Shown in pieces: positions 51,263 through 64,000 of a DNA stretch of 64,000 nt (within the stretch, counting starts at the first letter, position 1; every line of letters begins with the position of its first letter). Below the pieces are notes generated by a model that searched no databases, was not told the origin of the DNA, and was given only the letters and a program-made list of their open reading frames with translations. Made by a program: the position numbers and the translations under genes. Origin of the DNA: Aphis gossypii (taxonomy: Eukaryota; Arthropoda; Insecta; Hemiptera; Aphididae); NCBI RefSeq assembly GCF_020184175.1, contig NC_065531.1:17195213-17259212 (forward strand), read 5' to 3'.

Positions 51263-54200
51263 TTTTCCTCTCTCTTCTTCTACTCAATCTGATTGAAGTT
51301 TACGATTCTTGGATTTCTCGAAAATTATCCAGCTTATAATATTTGGTTGACGAACATATGGTCTTCTTTATTCGCGCACATGAATTTCAATTTACATCCA
51401 TCTGATTAAGTTTCAGTGGTAATTTTATTATTTTCTGGTAAATAATGTGCAATTATAGGAATTGTATCATAAAGTATTTAGTATAAATATTTACTTAATA
51501 TACTAGTCTCAAAATGGGTACGCGAGTACGAAAAGCAGTACATAATATTCAAATCATATTTAAATGTTTGCTCAACTGTGTTCATAGTTATTCGCTCGAT
51601 GTACGAGTATGTATAGTGTACTGGTTTGTGTATAGAACTTACCTAGGTACAGCGCGACTGTAATCATAACAAGGGACGTGGTTGGTATGCTGTTTCTATA
51701 CTGAAGTTGCTTTGAAAAAATTAATGCAAGGAAAAAACCTTAGTATATTGGGCGAGCACTATCACAACGCGACGCCTTCTTGCCTTTTCATTTTTAAGTG
51801 TGTCGTAAAGCGTCATTCGACTTGGCTTAAGTAATAAAATGAAAGTTCGTTCACACCCTCGTTTTTTTTCTCCTTTTATTACTAACATACCCCCTTACCG
51901 GTTATATATTACATTGGGGGTAACTTCTCTTGAGTAATGTATGTAATGTTTTTAAAAATGAAAAAAAAAAGGGTACGCGTGTATATATAATATCACCGCA
52001 CAGAAAGTCTAGTGGTTACGCCGCGCTGGTAAAAAAGAATGCGAGTGTATTGTTCGTCCAAATATTATAAAATTATATATAAAATATATATAATATTAAA
52101 GGTCGTTATATCCTCGAAAAAATTTAAAGCGACAAGAACGATACAGTCCGTGCAGGTTTTAGATGGGTTTATTATTTTTTTTATTTTTTTTCATGACACA
52201 TATAATATATATATATATTATATATGCGTATACTACTCGAAACCAGAACGAGCGCGACGCGGAAATAAATAGATATGAGCACCATACACGATCGTGAATA
52301 TATAATTAAATAAGAAACACTGTACACAGTATATTATATAATATTGTATTTTTCTGTTCAGGATGTGCAAATTCAAAACGTTATGTCCGGGTTAAAATAC
52401 TGTATGTGCATAAAAAAAATACACTTAATTAGGGTTAAACTTTCGTCGAGGATTACAAATAATAAAAATAAAGCTGAAGGACCGTTCGAGGATAATATAT
52501 GCTGTATACCCTATAAGGGATATTTTCAAATAATACATGTATATAAAGATAATAACGCATGGTTATTCGTACATTTTTCATGACTTATCGTTTTGAAAAA
52601 TATTAGATTATGCCCAGCGATTTTTCCCATTTTGCTTTATAAATACAATCGATTTGTTCAGGTTTATTTTTTCTGTTTATATTTTTTTTATTTATATATA
52701 ATGCATAATAATAATAAAATATGTATGTGCGCATTATTCAAATAAATGTTGCAACCTAAAAATAAATACATCATTTATCATTAAAAAGTGATTGCTGCAT
52801 ATTTTATACCGTACGGCCGTACCTTTGTATTAATAAATATTAAATTTGTATTTTATCGCCTACTATGTATTTAAAATATAGCCGTATGGAAATTATAAAA
52901 TTATACCTTGAGTAAAAAAAAAAAAATGATAATAATTGCATACTATTAAGCATGTTTTATTAATTATTAAATTTGTATAAAAAATATACATATATTATGT
53001 ATAAATGAATTCCTATATTATCCTATATTTCTATCTATATAGCACATTGTTGATTTAAAAAACTTTTAAAAATGGTTGGATAAATAAAATATTGTACGAT
53101 GATGAATCATTAACGTCATGATTCATTTAATTAACACAAACAACGTAATATTCCAGTCATACTGCCACATGATAAACACAAAACACTATACCTATAGATA
53201 ATTTGATAGTATTTGACCGTTCAACGTTTAACATATTTAACTAATGTTTGCCAAGAATATTCTAATCATTAGAATATATTATTAAATATAACGTTTGTTT
53301 TGTTATAGTAGACTAGTAGAGTATTAATGGTTTGGGATCGGGGTAGGCAAGATTTCACTATATTTTACTGTGTTCATTTTTTATCATGATATTTTTTTTT
53401 TCAAACTAATTATGGTTCATTAATTTATGAACATTCTATTTAAATTTCGTTTTTATTTTTATGTTGGTCTTGAAATTACATAATTTCTGCTTCAACTACT
53501 AAGGACATTATAATTGTATTTATATTATATAGACAATAGACATTATAACATTTAAGGGAAAAAAAAAATACAATTTTAAATTAAATAGTTGAATATTTGG
53601 TATATTTGTATATTTTAATAATTTCTGACTATATTAGATTTAATATTATCATTAATTAAAAAAATTAAATTGTGTTTATTTCATTGTTTGCTAATGAAAC
53701 TAGACTTATTACTAATCAAATGGCTTATGTAGAGTTTCTCTCTTTGCAATCCTTGAAAATGTGTTTAATAGTAAATGTAGGTAAAAGGTGTAGTGCTAAA
53801 TATTATTTAAAATTAAAAATATATAATGTTATGTTGTATAAAATTATAAGCCATTATACAAATCATTAAGGAAAATACTTGAACACATGCAAAAGTATAT
53901 TTTATTTAAATCATATTATATTTGTACCTTCTCATACCTACAAAGTTTAAAATAAAAACTTAAAAGACTCGAGGTAACAAATAATACATTTTTATTATAA
54001 AAAAATTAAAATTTATATTATTATTATTAATGATTTAAATTTATCAAATATAATTTAATTTACAACGATTATAATATAATGATTGCTGCTACTTTCACGT
54101 ATACGATTATATTATTTTTTGAAGGGTTATTATCGACTAACTGTTATTGAATATTGTATGGATGTGATATATATATGACATTTATAGTACGTCAATACGA

Positions 54201-56612
54201 TTTCCGATGAAATTAACTCGTATACACTACATTGAAATGGAAATTTATAATCGTTTTTTATTATTTTTTTTTTTTAATCATTTTTTCGCACATATTATTA
54301 CTATTATTTTCGTGGAATATTGTCGAGTGTTGTTGTAGTGTTTAACACCCATACTGTATGTGGATATTGTGTTTAAAAGTTGAAATGTCCCGAAGGCATA
54401 GTGAGGGATGGAATTGGAATCGATTCATTACACTCGACATTAAATTAGCATCTGGAAATGCAAATATTTACAATATTAAAAACTTTCGGCTTAATCATTC
54501 AAATTAAATCACATATAACTGACAAAAAAATAAAAATGAAATACTAATGATTATAACAGAAATATTATAAAACAACTTTTTTCCGAAAAACCGTATAATC
54601 GTATTTATTTTATATACGTATATAAAAAATATAATAATAATAATGATATTTCTGAACTTTGCGTGTACGATGTATAGTAATATTTAACATAAATACCGCG
54701 TAGTTTTCAAATATTGGACCGCGTCATGGCTCAGGCGATAATTAATATTTTCGTTCCAATGAATATTCATCGGTGGTGACAGCAGCAACATATATACAAT
54801 ATATACATATTATCACTACAGCAGCAGTTGTTGCAGTTGAAGTCGTTGGCCGAAGAAAAGGGTCGACGCGAGTTGCGGTGATTGCGTTTCCAGTTTAGAA
54901 TTTGACCGCGACAACTAAATACGACGGGCAACTCTATTTATAAGAGTGCATATATTATAAACGTCACGCAAATCGGCATAAAACGGTTCCGAAACGGTCG
55001 TCGAATAGCCGACGACAGCGATAATGATCAACATTTTACCATATTTATAATAACACATAATGGATTATGATACGATAATAATATATTCGTTTGTGGTACA
55101 CAAAACGAAATCGATACCGACGAGATGATAAAAAATACAAAACAAATATTCGAGTTAATAATGTAACGTAAGTTATTATAACATAAAGATTAAAGGCAAA
55201 ATCGAAGCTTCCATACATTTTTACCATCATATTATTATTACTGTGCATATAATATTGAACGGGCATTAATGGTTGACATTACGCCGAATATCATTAAATT
55301 GAAAACGGGCGATCGAAACCACAAAAGAATTATCATTGGGTCTTAATGATGGCGTCGTGAACGTAAAAGGGATTGTATAATCGCTTCTGTATCGAATCAA
55401 TATAATATTACTATTATTATACCCGTTTGAAAACAACTTTATCTGACATTTTTGTAACGAAGTAGTAGATGTGTTACAATTAATATAAATTTTATTTGAT
55501 CTGTGACCGTATAAACATTTTTTTTTGTACCCATGACAATTAGGTAATTTTACAACAGTTCAATGATTATTATTTATATTATTGTATATAAAGCCATCAA
55601 GGTATATAAATAGGCAATATCTATCGATCTCCTGGGATTTTGAAATGTAGTTAAAACAAGTAATATCGGTTTGCGAGTAAAACACTAGAACGTAAAGATT
55701 TTTTTTTTTATTCTCATTCAACTAATTTTACTAATAATTCAGATATTAAAAAAATGTATTGTATTTATGAGTATGTTAAGTAAGATTGATTATAATAAGG
55801 AATAGCGCATATTATATATTTTTATAATTAGTGATAAATAATATTATTATTATATAGTTAAATTAGTTAAAAAAGCAATATCCGTGTCAAATAAATATAT
55901 GTATAATATAATATTATTAAAATATAAAACGTCATGTATATCTAAAACGCAAGAACGGCGAAACCTCTGCTAAGTGACCATCGCAAGTGAAATTTAGTCT
56001 TTTGGACGTTATAGAATACTTTAGATTGTTAATTTGACCGACCAGTGGGTATCACCACATGCATAACATACATCAGCCGTCGACCATTCTGATGAGACGT
56101 ATAGACACGCCTAGTCAATAGCTGTGATATATTCCAAAATAATATTATCTAGTCCAACGACCAGTTATCGTTTGGTTATTTAGTCTAACCTGGTGAATTC
56201 GAATCATCAACCTGTAAATAATAATTATACTAATATTAATATGTCTAATGTCTATGGCTTGAACCGAACTTTGGACCAAATCTGGTTTGGGTTTGACGTA
56301 AGCGGTTACCCTTTTCGGAACAAAGCGTAGACGATATTTTTAAAATATAAATTTGTATTCGTCGTGTACAGATCGCGTAGTACATTATTCAGACTTGGCA
56401 ACCGCTTGTGTCTTCGAACAATATTGTCTGTCGGTTTGTTCTATCCGTGCCACGAGTTCCCACCTTTCCACCACATTATCATCGCATAATATTATATATT
56501 ATAATGACATAATATTATTATCATACGCAAACACAATACCACAAAACGTTTATTATACATGAGTATTGTAGTACTAAGTGCACTAGCGTAATAGATTATA
56601 AATAATAATGAC

Positions 56613-56634
56613 AATAATAATAATAATAATAATA
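56613..56634 (+). repeat. AAT trinucleotide microsatellite
   Basis: Seven AAT units in intergenic DNA. Confidence 0.8.
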
Positions 56635-57100
56635 GTATTATCATATTTTGTGCTGCCACTGTTACCGAGAATTTTAATAGTTTGCCCCAGGGTTACAGCA
56701 ACATTCGGATTACTAAATTAATCCACGAGAACGATTGACGTTTTCACGTTCAAAAATATGGATAATGCATATTGCTATTATTTTGGCGAATCATGTTTAA
56801 ATGGAAAACATAGTAATATTATTATTATTGTTTGCCGAAGTCGTTTTCGATGCGTGATATAATGCCGTCGAATGATCGCTTGTCGAGAGACCAAAAACAA
56901 AATTATAGATAAGTTTAATAATAGTGAACATTGTTGCAACCACAATATTGTCTCAAAACTGTACGGCATCGCAAAACGGTTTTCTTACCTGTAAATTTGA
57001 TAATAGGTCATACGTAACCCTCTATAATATTTAAGCACAAAATTAGTTCTACTGAAAGAAAATTTACGTCGTCTAAGATGAATATACAGCACATGCGGGT

Positions 57101-57115
57101 GTGGTGTCCTCTTAA
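57101..57115. mobile_element. Isolated right end of the TTAA MITE family
   Basis: GTGGTGTCCTCTTAA matches the right terminus of the complete element at 19241-19673 (GGGTAGTATCCTCTTAA), and the preceding ACATGCGG resembles its AAATGCAT. No matching left end is found nearby, so this is a truncated or diverged copy. Confidence 0.35.
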
Positions 57116-58231
57116 GTTCGCTTTCGCAAGAGAAAAATTAAATTACGCTTCGTAGACGCAACGGTCTAAACATAATTAAACGCAGTAGCGTTGTAGTAGT
57201 AAATAATTACGGACGACTTGTTGTTACAGCGTCGTCGTCCGTATAGGTATTGTTTTTAGCAATTCTGCAGACGTTGACTCGCGAAAACTGTTAGTATATT
57301 ATACGTACGATCTACGACCACCCTTTTAGGGGTCGTTAATTTTCCCAACACCCAAAAGTACCCGGCAAGACGTAAAACGGATTAAATACATGTAGGGCGA
57401 AGGTATTCGGTGTGGTACATGCGTATACGTACTTTAGGCGTATAGCTGAAAGTGCGGTCGGTACGTTATATTATACCATTTATACCATTGTAATACATTA
57501 TGACGTGAATAATAGTTGTAAGCGTGTTGAATTAATGTCTATAATATAATATTATAAAAGCTTATTTGTTATTATATTTTATTAGGTTTTAGTGTTTTGT
57601 TTATGTTAGAATATTATTATGATCATCGTAATGTAAATCAAAGAAATCGTATGCGAATATAGCAATAACCGCTCCGTATTGTATTGATTTTATCATATTA
57701 TATTGTAGTAATATATTATACGGATAAATAGAAATTGAGTTATATTACGCTTTTAAGGTATCTCGTTAAAATAATCTTTTAATTATCTTACCCGAGGAGT
57801 AAAAGTGTACTCGAGAGTTTCTCGTAATAATCTACTCCAAAACTATATAATTTTTAAGATTACGCCTTATAATAGTTTTAACTTTGTAAGTATATTATAT
57901 AAAAAACATAATAACAACCATATTATATGAACAACGATATAAACCTAATATAAAAATAAATAAATAAATGCGAAATCCTAGCGGAATTGATAAAACTTTT
58001 GTAATTTTTCAAATAATAATAGGTAAATACGTGTACAATAATTCTTTGTTTACATTAATTCAAATAAAAATGGTATTTTGAATTTTGTTTTTACAACAAA
58101 TCGGTAAGAGAATTTATTCAAAGAGTTTTTAGTAATTTATTAAATATTTGAATAAAATGAAAAATATATTTGTATTTTTCAAAAAATGTAATAGATCAAC
58201 ATTTCTCAATCATGACATGAAAAATTAAATC

Positions 58232-58261
58232 GTATATATATATATATATTATATATATATA
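58232..58261. repeat. AT dinucleotide microsatellite
   Basis: About 30 bp of AT repeats with one TATT interruption. Confidence 0.8.
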
Positions 58262-59941
58262 CAGGTGAAATTAAATGTAATCATCAGTACCATATAAGAT
58301 GTATGTATTTAAAAAAAAATCATATGAAAAGTAATTTGAACACTTATATTTAATTTAAGTAATATTAATATTATTTGAACCTAATCACAATGATGTTTAC
58401 GTATATTAATTAATGTACTCTAATACTTATACTTTAGTATACTTTATTTTATACTAATACTATAAAACTTTTAGAATGTTAATATTTGTAAAAATTTATG
58501 GACGACATTATAATGTGTGTAATGGAAAAATGACGTGTGGTGACAGTGTTATTTGAACGACTGCAACAAATCGATGCGATATTTCACGTGGATAATAATA
58601 AATTATCATATTTTTATCGATCGTATATAAAAAAAATTGCATTTTGAGTATTTTTATTTTAGCGGGTGGCTCTAAGTACGTTATCAATTAACCAGTAAAA
58701 ATGATGGAACATTTTTTGGGCTTATCTACGGTATAAAGATACCGATTCAAACAACAATAATGCTATTCAATACCGACGCTTTTGTTTTTTTCTTTTTAGA
58801 AGGGGTTGTTAAAACCAAATCCAATTACATTTATTGAAAAGTTTATTTTTTTGATTATTCAAACACCTTTCATCCTTCTATCACAATTATGAGGGTACTT
58901 CTTTATTACTATTTTAATTGTTCACAAAAAAAGCGAAACTCGTATTCAATGCCGGTATAATTTTCCTCTCCCTCTCTCATTCTCTTTTGATATATTTACA
59001 TAATATATATTATATACTTTCGTTATAGGCTTGGCGAAATATTCGTGTATATATAAATGTGTATTTTCACGATCACTCTTTGCGAGCATCATTGGCTGTA
59101 AAAAAGTTCGGGACAACATTATTTGTGATGTTGACGGAAACATGATTATTTTCTCGTTGCAGTAGAAATTTCTAGGCTCCGGATGTAGCTGAGTATAACC
59201 TGAAATCGTACACTCACACACACGCAGCACACATGAATATGCAAATAATGTCCCTTGAAACAGAACCATTTTTCTGTTGCTGTTTTTAGTGACGGTAATT
59301 GTTTGTTTTGTAATACTGTTCTCAGCTTAGCAATCAACTGATTATTTGATTACTTATTATTTCCAACGGTACTAAAATGTGAATTATATTTTTAATGCCC
59401 CGTTTTCGGCAAGTGTAAATTAAGACGGTATTGTGTGGTTATATATGGATATCACTCGACCCGGACGACCACCAATATTAATGTGCATATTGTACAAATA
59501 CACAAATAATATTATTATGCATCGCGTAATGTATTTTGAAACAAAAGAACGAGAGTATAAAACATTCGTGTAGGATATCTGATGAACAGCGAGCTAACGG
59601 CACAAAGGCGAGCGGGTGTTTATTAAAAACAAATTAATTCCATTTTGTCGCAAGAAAAAAACCAATTAAGTTTTATCTTGGATTCGTCCTTCTGTGTACG
59701 GCTGACCTGAGGCCTTCGTGCGTAAAAAGCCAGAGACGGGTTTCCATTACAAAGGATACCCTTAAAATACGCCATTAAATTTTGTTAGCAGAACACCTAT
59801 CTATAAAACGTATACATTTATACAATAACAACAATACATTTCGATGTACAATGTTTCGGAATCTTGCAGAAAACGGTGTTTACGGCGCCCACTGCAAAGG
59901 ATATAATATAGGTATACCTATTTACATATATAGGACGATGC

Positions 59942-59957
59942 TTAAGAGGATGCTACA
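59942..59957. mobile_element. Isolated left end of the TTAA MITE family
   Basis: TTAAGAGGATGCTACA matches the left terminus of the element at 19241 (TTAAGAGGACGCTAACC). Sequence to the right does not continue the similarity and no right end is seen before the window ends. Confidence 0.35.
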
Positions 59958-61380
59958 TATTCACTATTAAAAATGAATATAACACTGTGATATAGGCAAT
60001 TTTAATAATTTTCAGCTAGTAATTAAAATTATAAATGTTAAATAATTTAGTGTCTTAAAAATGGCCTCATATATTATCAATCACCATCAATGATTGTTAT
60101 TACATAGAAAATGGTTTTACAAGTAAAATAAATTTACAACAATTTATTTAAGTTCTCATTGATTTATAGAAATAAACTTCATCTATATCGTAACGTTTTT
60201 ATTTATTTTTTGATATCGATGCTACATACTAGTAATAAACATATGGCACAATAATAATTCTTACAAATGGATGATTTAGATTGTCTGATAAGTATTGTGA
60301 AAATTCGGTAAAGGTAGATGAGAAATAATTTCTCAGTAATTTTGTAACACGTTAAACCATTTTCATGAATCAATCTATGGTATTAAATTTAGTTTCATCT
60401 AAATAATAATAATTGAAAACAAAATACTTTACAAAAAAAAGAAAAGCTATTTAAGTTCTTATACTCGTATTATTATAATTATCAATTAATAAAATATGAA
60501 ATCGTACATATTATTTTGTTGATCAATAAAATATGTAAAGCCATAGCTTATGGCATATATCACTAAATAATCTATAAATATTTTTTGTAAAATAAAATTA
60601 GATACATTAACATTAAACGATTTCACATTAAGACATGTTGTTCATAATCCATATTACACACTTAAAATTTTATAGTTTATATTATATTCTATATATTTCC
60701 CGTTACAAAATATTAAGACTTCTTTAAAATTATCGATTTTCAAGTATAATCGACTAATATTTATCTTAAAATAATTGTATCGAATATATAAATGTTTCAC
60801 TCAAATTTTCAGAAAACCATAAAAAATATATAATTAAATCTTATAGTTGTTATATTATTCAAATACTTCCTAATTGCGTTTTGTAAAACGATATTCATAA
60901 TAAAAAAATAATTTTAAATATATCCATATATGACTATAGATTTTAGAATATTTTTTAAGTATATCACTAGTTTTAAAATTTACATTTTTCATTCGTAGGT
61001 ATTGTAAAATTAAATATGGTGACATTCAATAATAATAAAAAAAAAAATGCCAAAAATTACTTATACAGTATAATATATTTTAGTAAACATGAGAATAGCA
61101 GTAAAGTTATTATCGAATATGTGTACATTTAATCTTATACTAAGATTTCAAATAAATAGTTTATTCATATATTTTATGCTGCACCCCTATTATGTTTTTT
61201 GAAAAAAAATGATAGCTTTAGAAACTGATAGTATACAAAATTTATTAACTTATACATTTAGTTTGTGATTTATGATAATCGATTGGTTTTTTGTAGATTA
61301 TTTTTTCATTAGTTGAAAAACGTAGTTTGACTATACGCTGTTCCTTTAACCTACGTGTCCATTGTATTCTTTTGTTTTAG

Positions 61381-61546
61381 GTCTGACGGTTTAATGTTCT
61401 TCGATTACTCTATTAAAAGGGTTAATTGGGTAAACTGGCCACATAATTACTTAAAACTTTTGGAACCAAAGTTGTGGTCATTTTTAAAGCATATGTGTAA
61501 TCATTATTCTGCAGTAATTGAGAAAAAAAAAGTTAATTATTTTTAA
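61381..61546 (+). CDS. Weak candidate terminal exon
   Basis: After a good acceptor (TTCTTTTGTTTTAG at 61367-61380), one frame encodes 54 protein-like residues: S-D-G-L-M-F-F-D-Y-S-I-K-R, a W-x-x-W pair, then L-L-E-P-K-L-W-S-F-L-K-H-M-C and a lysine-rich end before TAA. AATAAA follows about 70 bp later, near 61617. The upstream exon that would supply the start is not seen, and I do not recognise the sequence. It could equally be the relic of a transposon gene. Confidence 0.25.
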
Positions 61547-62216
61547 TCGCCTTAAATGGTAATAGGATACCAATTTTATTTATAGTAATAATTCTTAAGT
61601 GATTATCCCTTTTGTAATAAAACTTTTACAATTATTGTCTTCTATACACACATGATACTTATACTCTTTTGTTTTTTTATTCTTTCAGGTAAGCACAAAC
61701 AATGAATTATTTACAAACGTTTTTAATCATTTACACTTCATCGTGTAAAAAATGTTTACCAAATATATGATTAAATCCCAGACAACTTCTTCTACGGTGA
61801 GTGCGCTTAAATTTATATTTTATTTATTGTTTTATTGTTTAAAATATAATAAATAATTATATAATGATATGTAATTACCTAAATTCATGGCCATTTAATT
61901 AATTATAGAAACCATTTTTAGCCAACCATATCCGCGTTAATTTTTTTCACAAACTTATTAAAACTATTTTTAATTTTTTGTAGAAAAATCCACATTATGT
62001 GGTGAGCCATATATTTTAGTCATAGGTACACTACACTTCACGTATTTTGAAATGCGTTACGGGAGAGGTGGACTGATGGCTGTCAGTATCGCCGTCAGAT
62101 TATTTTCATTGCGTAAAACCAGCATTATATGATATATACTCAATGTCGCTTTGGGAGTTGCAATTGAAAAAAAAGTTTTACTGAATCGTAGGTATTTCTA
62201 GTAAAAAAAAAAAAAA

Positions 62217-63616
62217 ATGAAAACAGATCAATATCCTCATGTTAGTACCAAATGTACACCTACAACCCCATTGATTGCTCAACTGCTGTGGGTTACTTAT
62301 AGATTTCGACTTCATCATAAAAGCAAAAAATTGACCCACGTCGAAATCCTTAAACTGCTAATGCTGTCAGGAAATTGTCGACTTGTGAGAGTAGTAGCAG
62401 TACTCCGGTAGGATGCTGTACCAGTATCAGATGTGGTTGTGCAATACTTGGAGATGATGTGGGTCGCGTAGTGTATACCTTATTTGAATATGGTAAATGA
62501 GTATTATTATAAGGGCTGGAAATATAATGTCCTAAAAAAACACAAAATTTCCCTAAAAATTTAGAATAATGAACCTATAAAATACACTTACATGTTTTTT
62601 TTTTACTTTAAGCCAGCTTTGATCTAAAAAATATTTTTAGAAAATTTAAAAAAAAAATATGACTGTGTAATTTAAAGTTTTCTATGTGAACTTTTATTTA
62701 AAAAAATATGTACCTATAAATACACATTTTATTTTTCCTTTGACCACTCATATTCTTGAATTTTATATCATTCGGATTCGTAGGAAAAATTATAATAAAT
62801 ATTATTAAATTAGGTAAAAACTTAATTTTTGAAGTAAAAAGCTTAGTGAAAATTTTTAAAAAAAAGTCAGAAAAAAATAAAAATTCCTTAACATTTAAAA
62901 TTGTAAAAAAAAAAAAATGAAAACAGATCAATATCCTCATGTTAGTACCAAATGTACACCTACAACCCCATTGATTGCTCAACTGCTGTGGGTTACTTAT
63001 AGATTTCGACTTCATCATAAAAGCAAAAAATTGACCCACGTCGAAATCCTTAAACTGCTAATGCTGTCAGGAAATTGTCGACTTGTGAGAGTAGTAGCAG
63101 TACTCCGGTAGGATGCTGTACCAGTATCAGATGTGGTTGTGCAATACTTGGAGATGATGTGGGTCGCGTAGTGTATACCTTATTTGAATATGGTAAATGA
63201 GTATTATTATAAGGGCTGGAAATATAATGTCCTAAAAAAACACAAAATTTCCCTAAAAATTTAGAATAATGAACCTATAAAATACACTTACATGTTTTTT
63301 TTTTACTTTAAGCCAGCTTTGATCTAAAAAATATTTTTAGAAAATTTAAAAAAAAAATATGACTGTGTAATTTAAAGTTTTCTATGTGAACTTTTATTTA
63401 AAAAAATATGTACCTATAAATACACATTTTATTTTTCCTTTGACCACTCATATTCTTGAATTTTATATCATTCGGATTCGTAGGAAAAATTATAATAAAT
63501 ATTATTAAATTAGGTAAAAACTTAATTTTTGAAGTAAAAAGCTTAGTGAAAATTTTTAAAAAAAAGTCAGAAAAAAATAAAAATTCCTTAACATTTAAAA
63601 TTGTAAAAAAAAAAAA
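62217..63616 (+). repeat. Head-to-tail duplication of a 700 bp unit
   Basis: Bases 62217-62916 and 62917-63616 look identical line by line, differing only in the length of the closing A run (A13 at the junction, A12 at the end). The unit starts ATGAAAACAGATCAATATCC and ends ACATTTAAAATTGT followed by poly-A; a GTA15 tract also precedes the first copy. Each copy carries a 64-codon ATG frame with no recognisable domain and a 9 bp inverted repeat (GATTTCGAC/GTCGAAATC, 62302-62348 in copy 1). It is either a very recent unequal crossover or slippage between A runs, or an assembly artefact. Confidence 0.9.
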
Positions 63617-63789
63617 TATAAGCTTTTGATTCAAAAATACACGAAACGAGCGAACACGCATAGCTATATAGTTTTGGAAAACAATGCAAAATTCATAGAA
63701 ATTCCATTCATAATTATTATTATTTCCTTTATACGCTGTTTTAGGTTATTCTAGTGTCCCATTCGTCGGCACAACTATGGTGCGCTTTT

Positions 63790-63814
63790 ATAATAATAAT
63801 AATAATAATAATAA
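63790..63814 (+). repeat. AAT trinucleotide microsatellite
   Basis: Eight TAA/AAT units. They lie inside open frames on both strands (63741-63965), which explains the Asn and Ile runs in those translations. Confidence 0.85.
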
Positions 63815-64000
63815 CGCATATTATTGTAAAGCCGGTCACACAGATGATCGCAAGTCTTTGGAACTCGATATTCGGACCACTCTGTATACACCGACCCGAG
63901 GCCACGAAATCAATTATAATAATATAAACCCACGACGACGACGATTCGTCGAGCACTGTTTTTGAACGCCATTTAATTGAAATCTGCCGATTGGATAAAC

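Larger units (their letters stand above)
46850..64000. other. Repeat-rich intergenic region downstream of gene B
   Basis: No confident gene. It holds microsatellites, a SINE fragment (48891-48985), two isolated ends of the TTAA MITE family (57101-57115, 59942-59957), two weak exon candidates (48565-48795 minus, 61381-61546 plus) and a 700 bp tandem duplication (62217-63616). GC-richer patches at 54.7-55.0, 56.3-56.5 and 57.1-57.5 kb show no supported reading frame. Confidence 0.55.

Noticed and set aside
52344..52583. 79-codon + frame preceded by a TTCTGTTCAG acceptor-like site
   Set aside because: Composition is typical of random AT-rich translation and there is no upstream exon or similarity to the paralog pair.
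62217..62411. 64-codon ATG frame in each copy of the 700 bp repeat as a duplicated gene
   Set aside because: The start lies directly after a poly-A run. There is no domain, signal or splice context, and its duplication follows the repeat and is not independent evidence.
63741..63965. Overlapping frames on both strands near the window end
   Set aside because: Both run through an AAT microsatellite and neither shows conserved features; the window ends too soon to judge whether an exon is present.

Overview
This is a 64 kb piece of an AT-rich animal genome. It has poly-A/T tracts, AT and trinucleotide microsatellites, small inverted-repeat transposons, long introns with GT-AG borders and AATAAA signals. 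I found no prokaryotic operons, CRISPR arrays, intact rRNA or canonical tRNA. The style best fits a hemipteran insect, most likely an aphid; that is an inference from composition, repeat types and gene structure, not a database match. Most open frames of 60-110 codons here are chance frames in AT-rich DNA.

The clearest content is two multi-exon genes on the + strand. Gene A has coding exons at 23078-23143, 29507-29680, 29874-30151 and 30738-30767. Gene B has coding exons at 37045-37116, 42489-42563, 43039-43221, 46252-46524 and 46626-46670. Every intron is phase 0. The two large core exons match in length (58 vs 61 codons, and about 93 vs 91) and align residue by residue, including a shared D-K-x-D-V-N-E at the start of the second core exon, so the genes are tandem paralogs. 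Gene B (215 aa) has an N-terminal signal peptide, so it is predicted to be a secreted, mostly helical protein. Gene A (about 182 aa) has a one-base frame disruption in an A run in its third exon. Its signal-peptide-like hydrophobic stretch lies just upstream of the only available ATG. I do not recognise the family; small, lineage-specific secreted proteins of this kind are common among insect salivary and gut proteins, but that role is not shown here.

Layout: 1-22.9 kb is gene-poor intergenic DNA with one clear 433 bp fold-back MITE ending in TTAA (19241-19673). 22.9-31.0 kb is gene A, whose first intron holds a short coding-like relic (23974-24102). 31.0-37.0 kb is intergenic and holds a TATA-type promoter plus possible 5' UTR exon (32522-32643) that could serve gene B. 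37.0-46.85 kb is gene B, whose third intron carries a 176 bp hAT-like MITE with an imperfect 8 bp target duplication (45452-45643). 46.85-64 kb is repeat-rich intergenic DNA with a tRNA-derived SINE fragment (48891-48985), two weak exon candidates (48565-48795 on the minus strand, 61381-61546 on the plus strand), and an apparently perfect head-to-tail duplication of a 700 bp unit (62217-63616).
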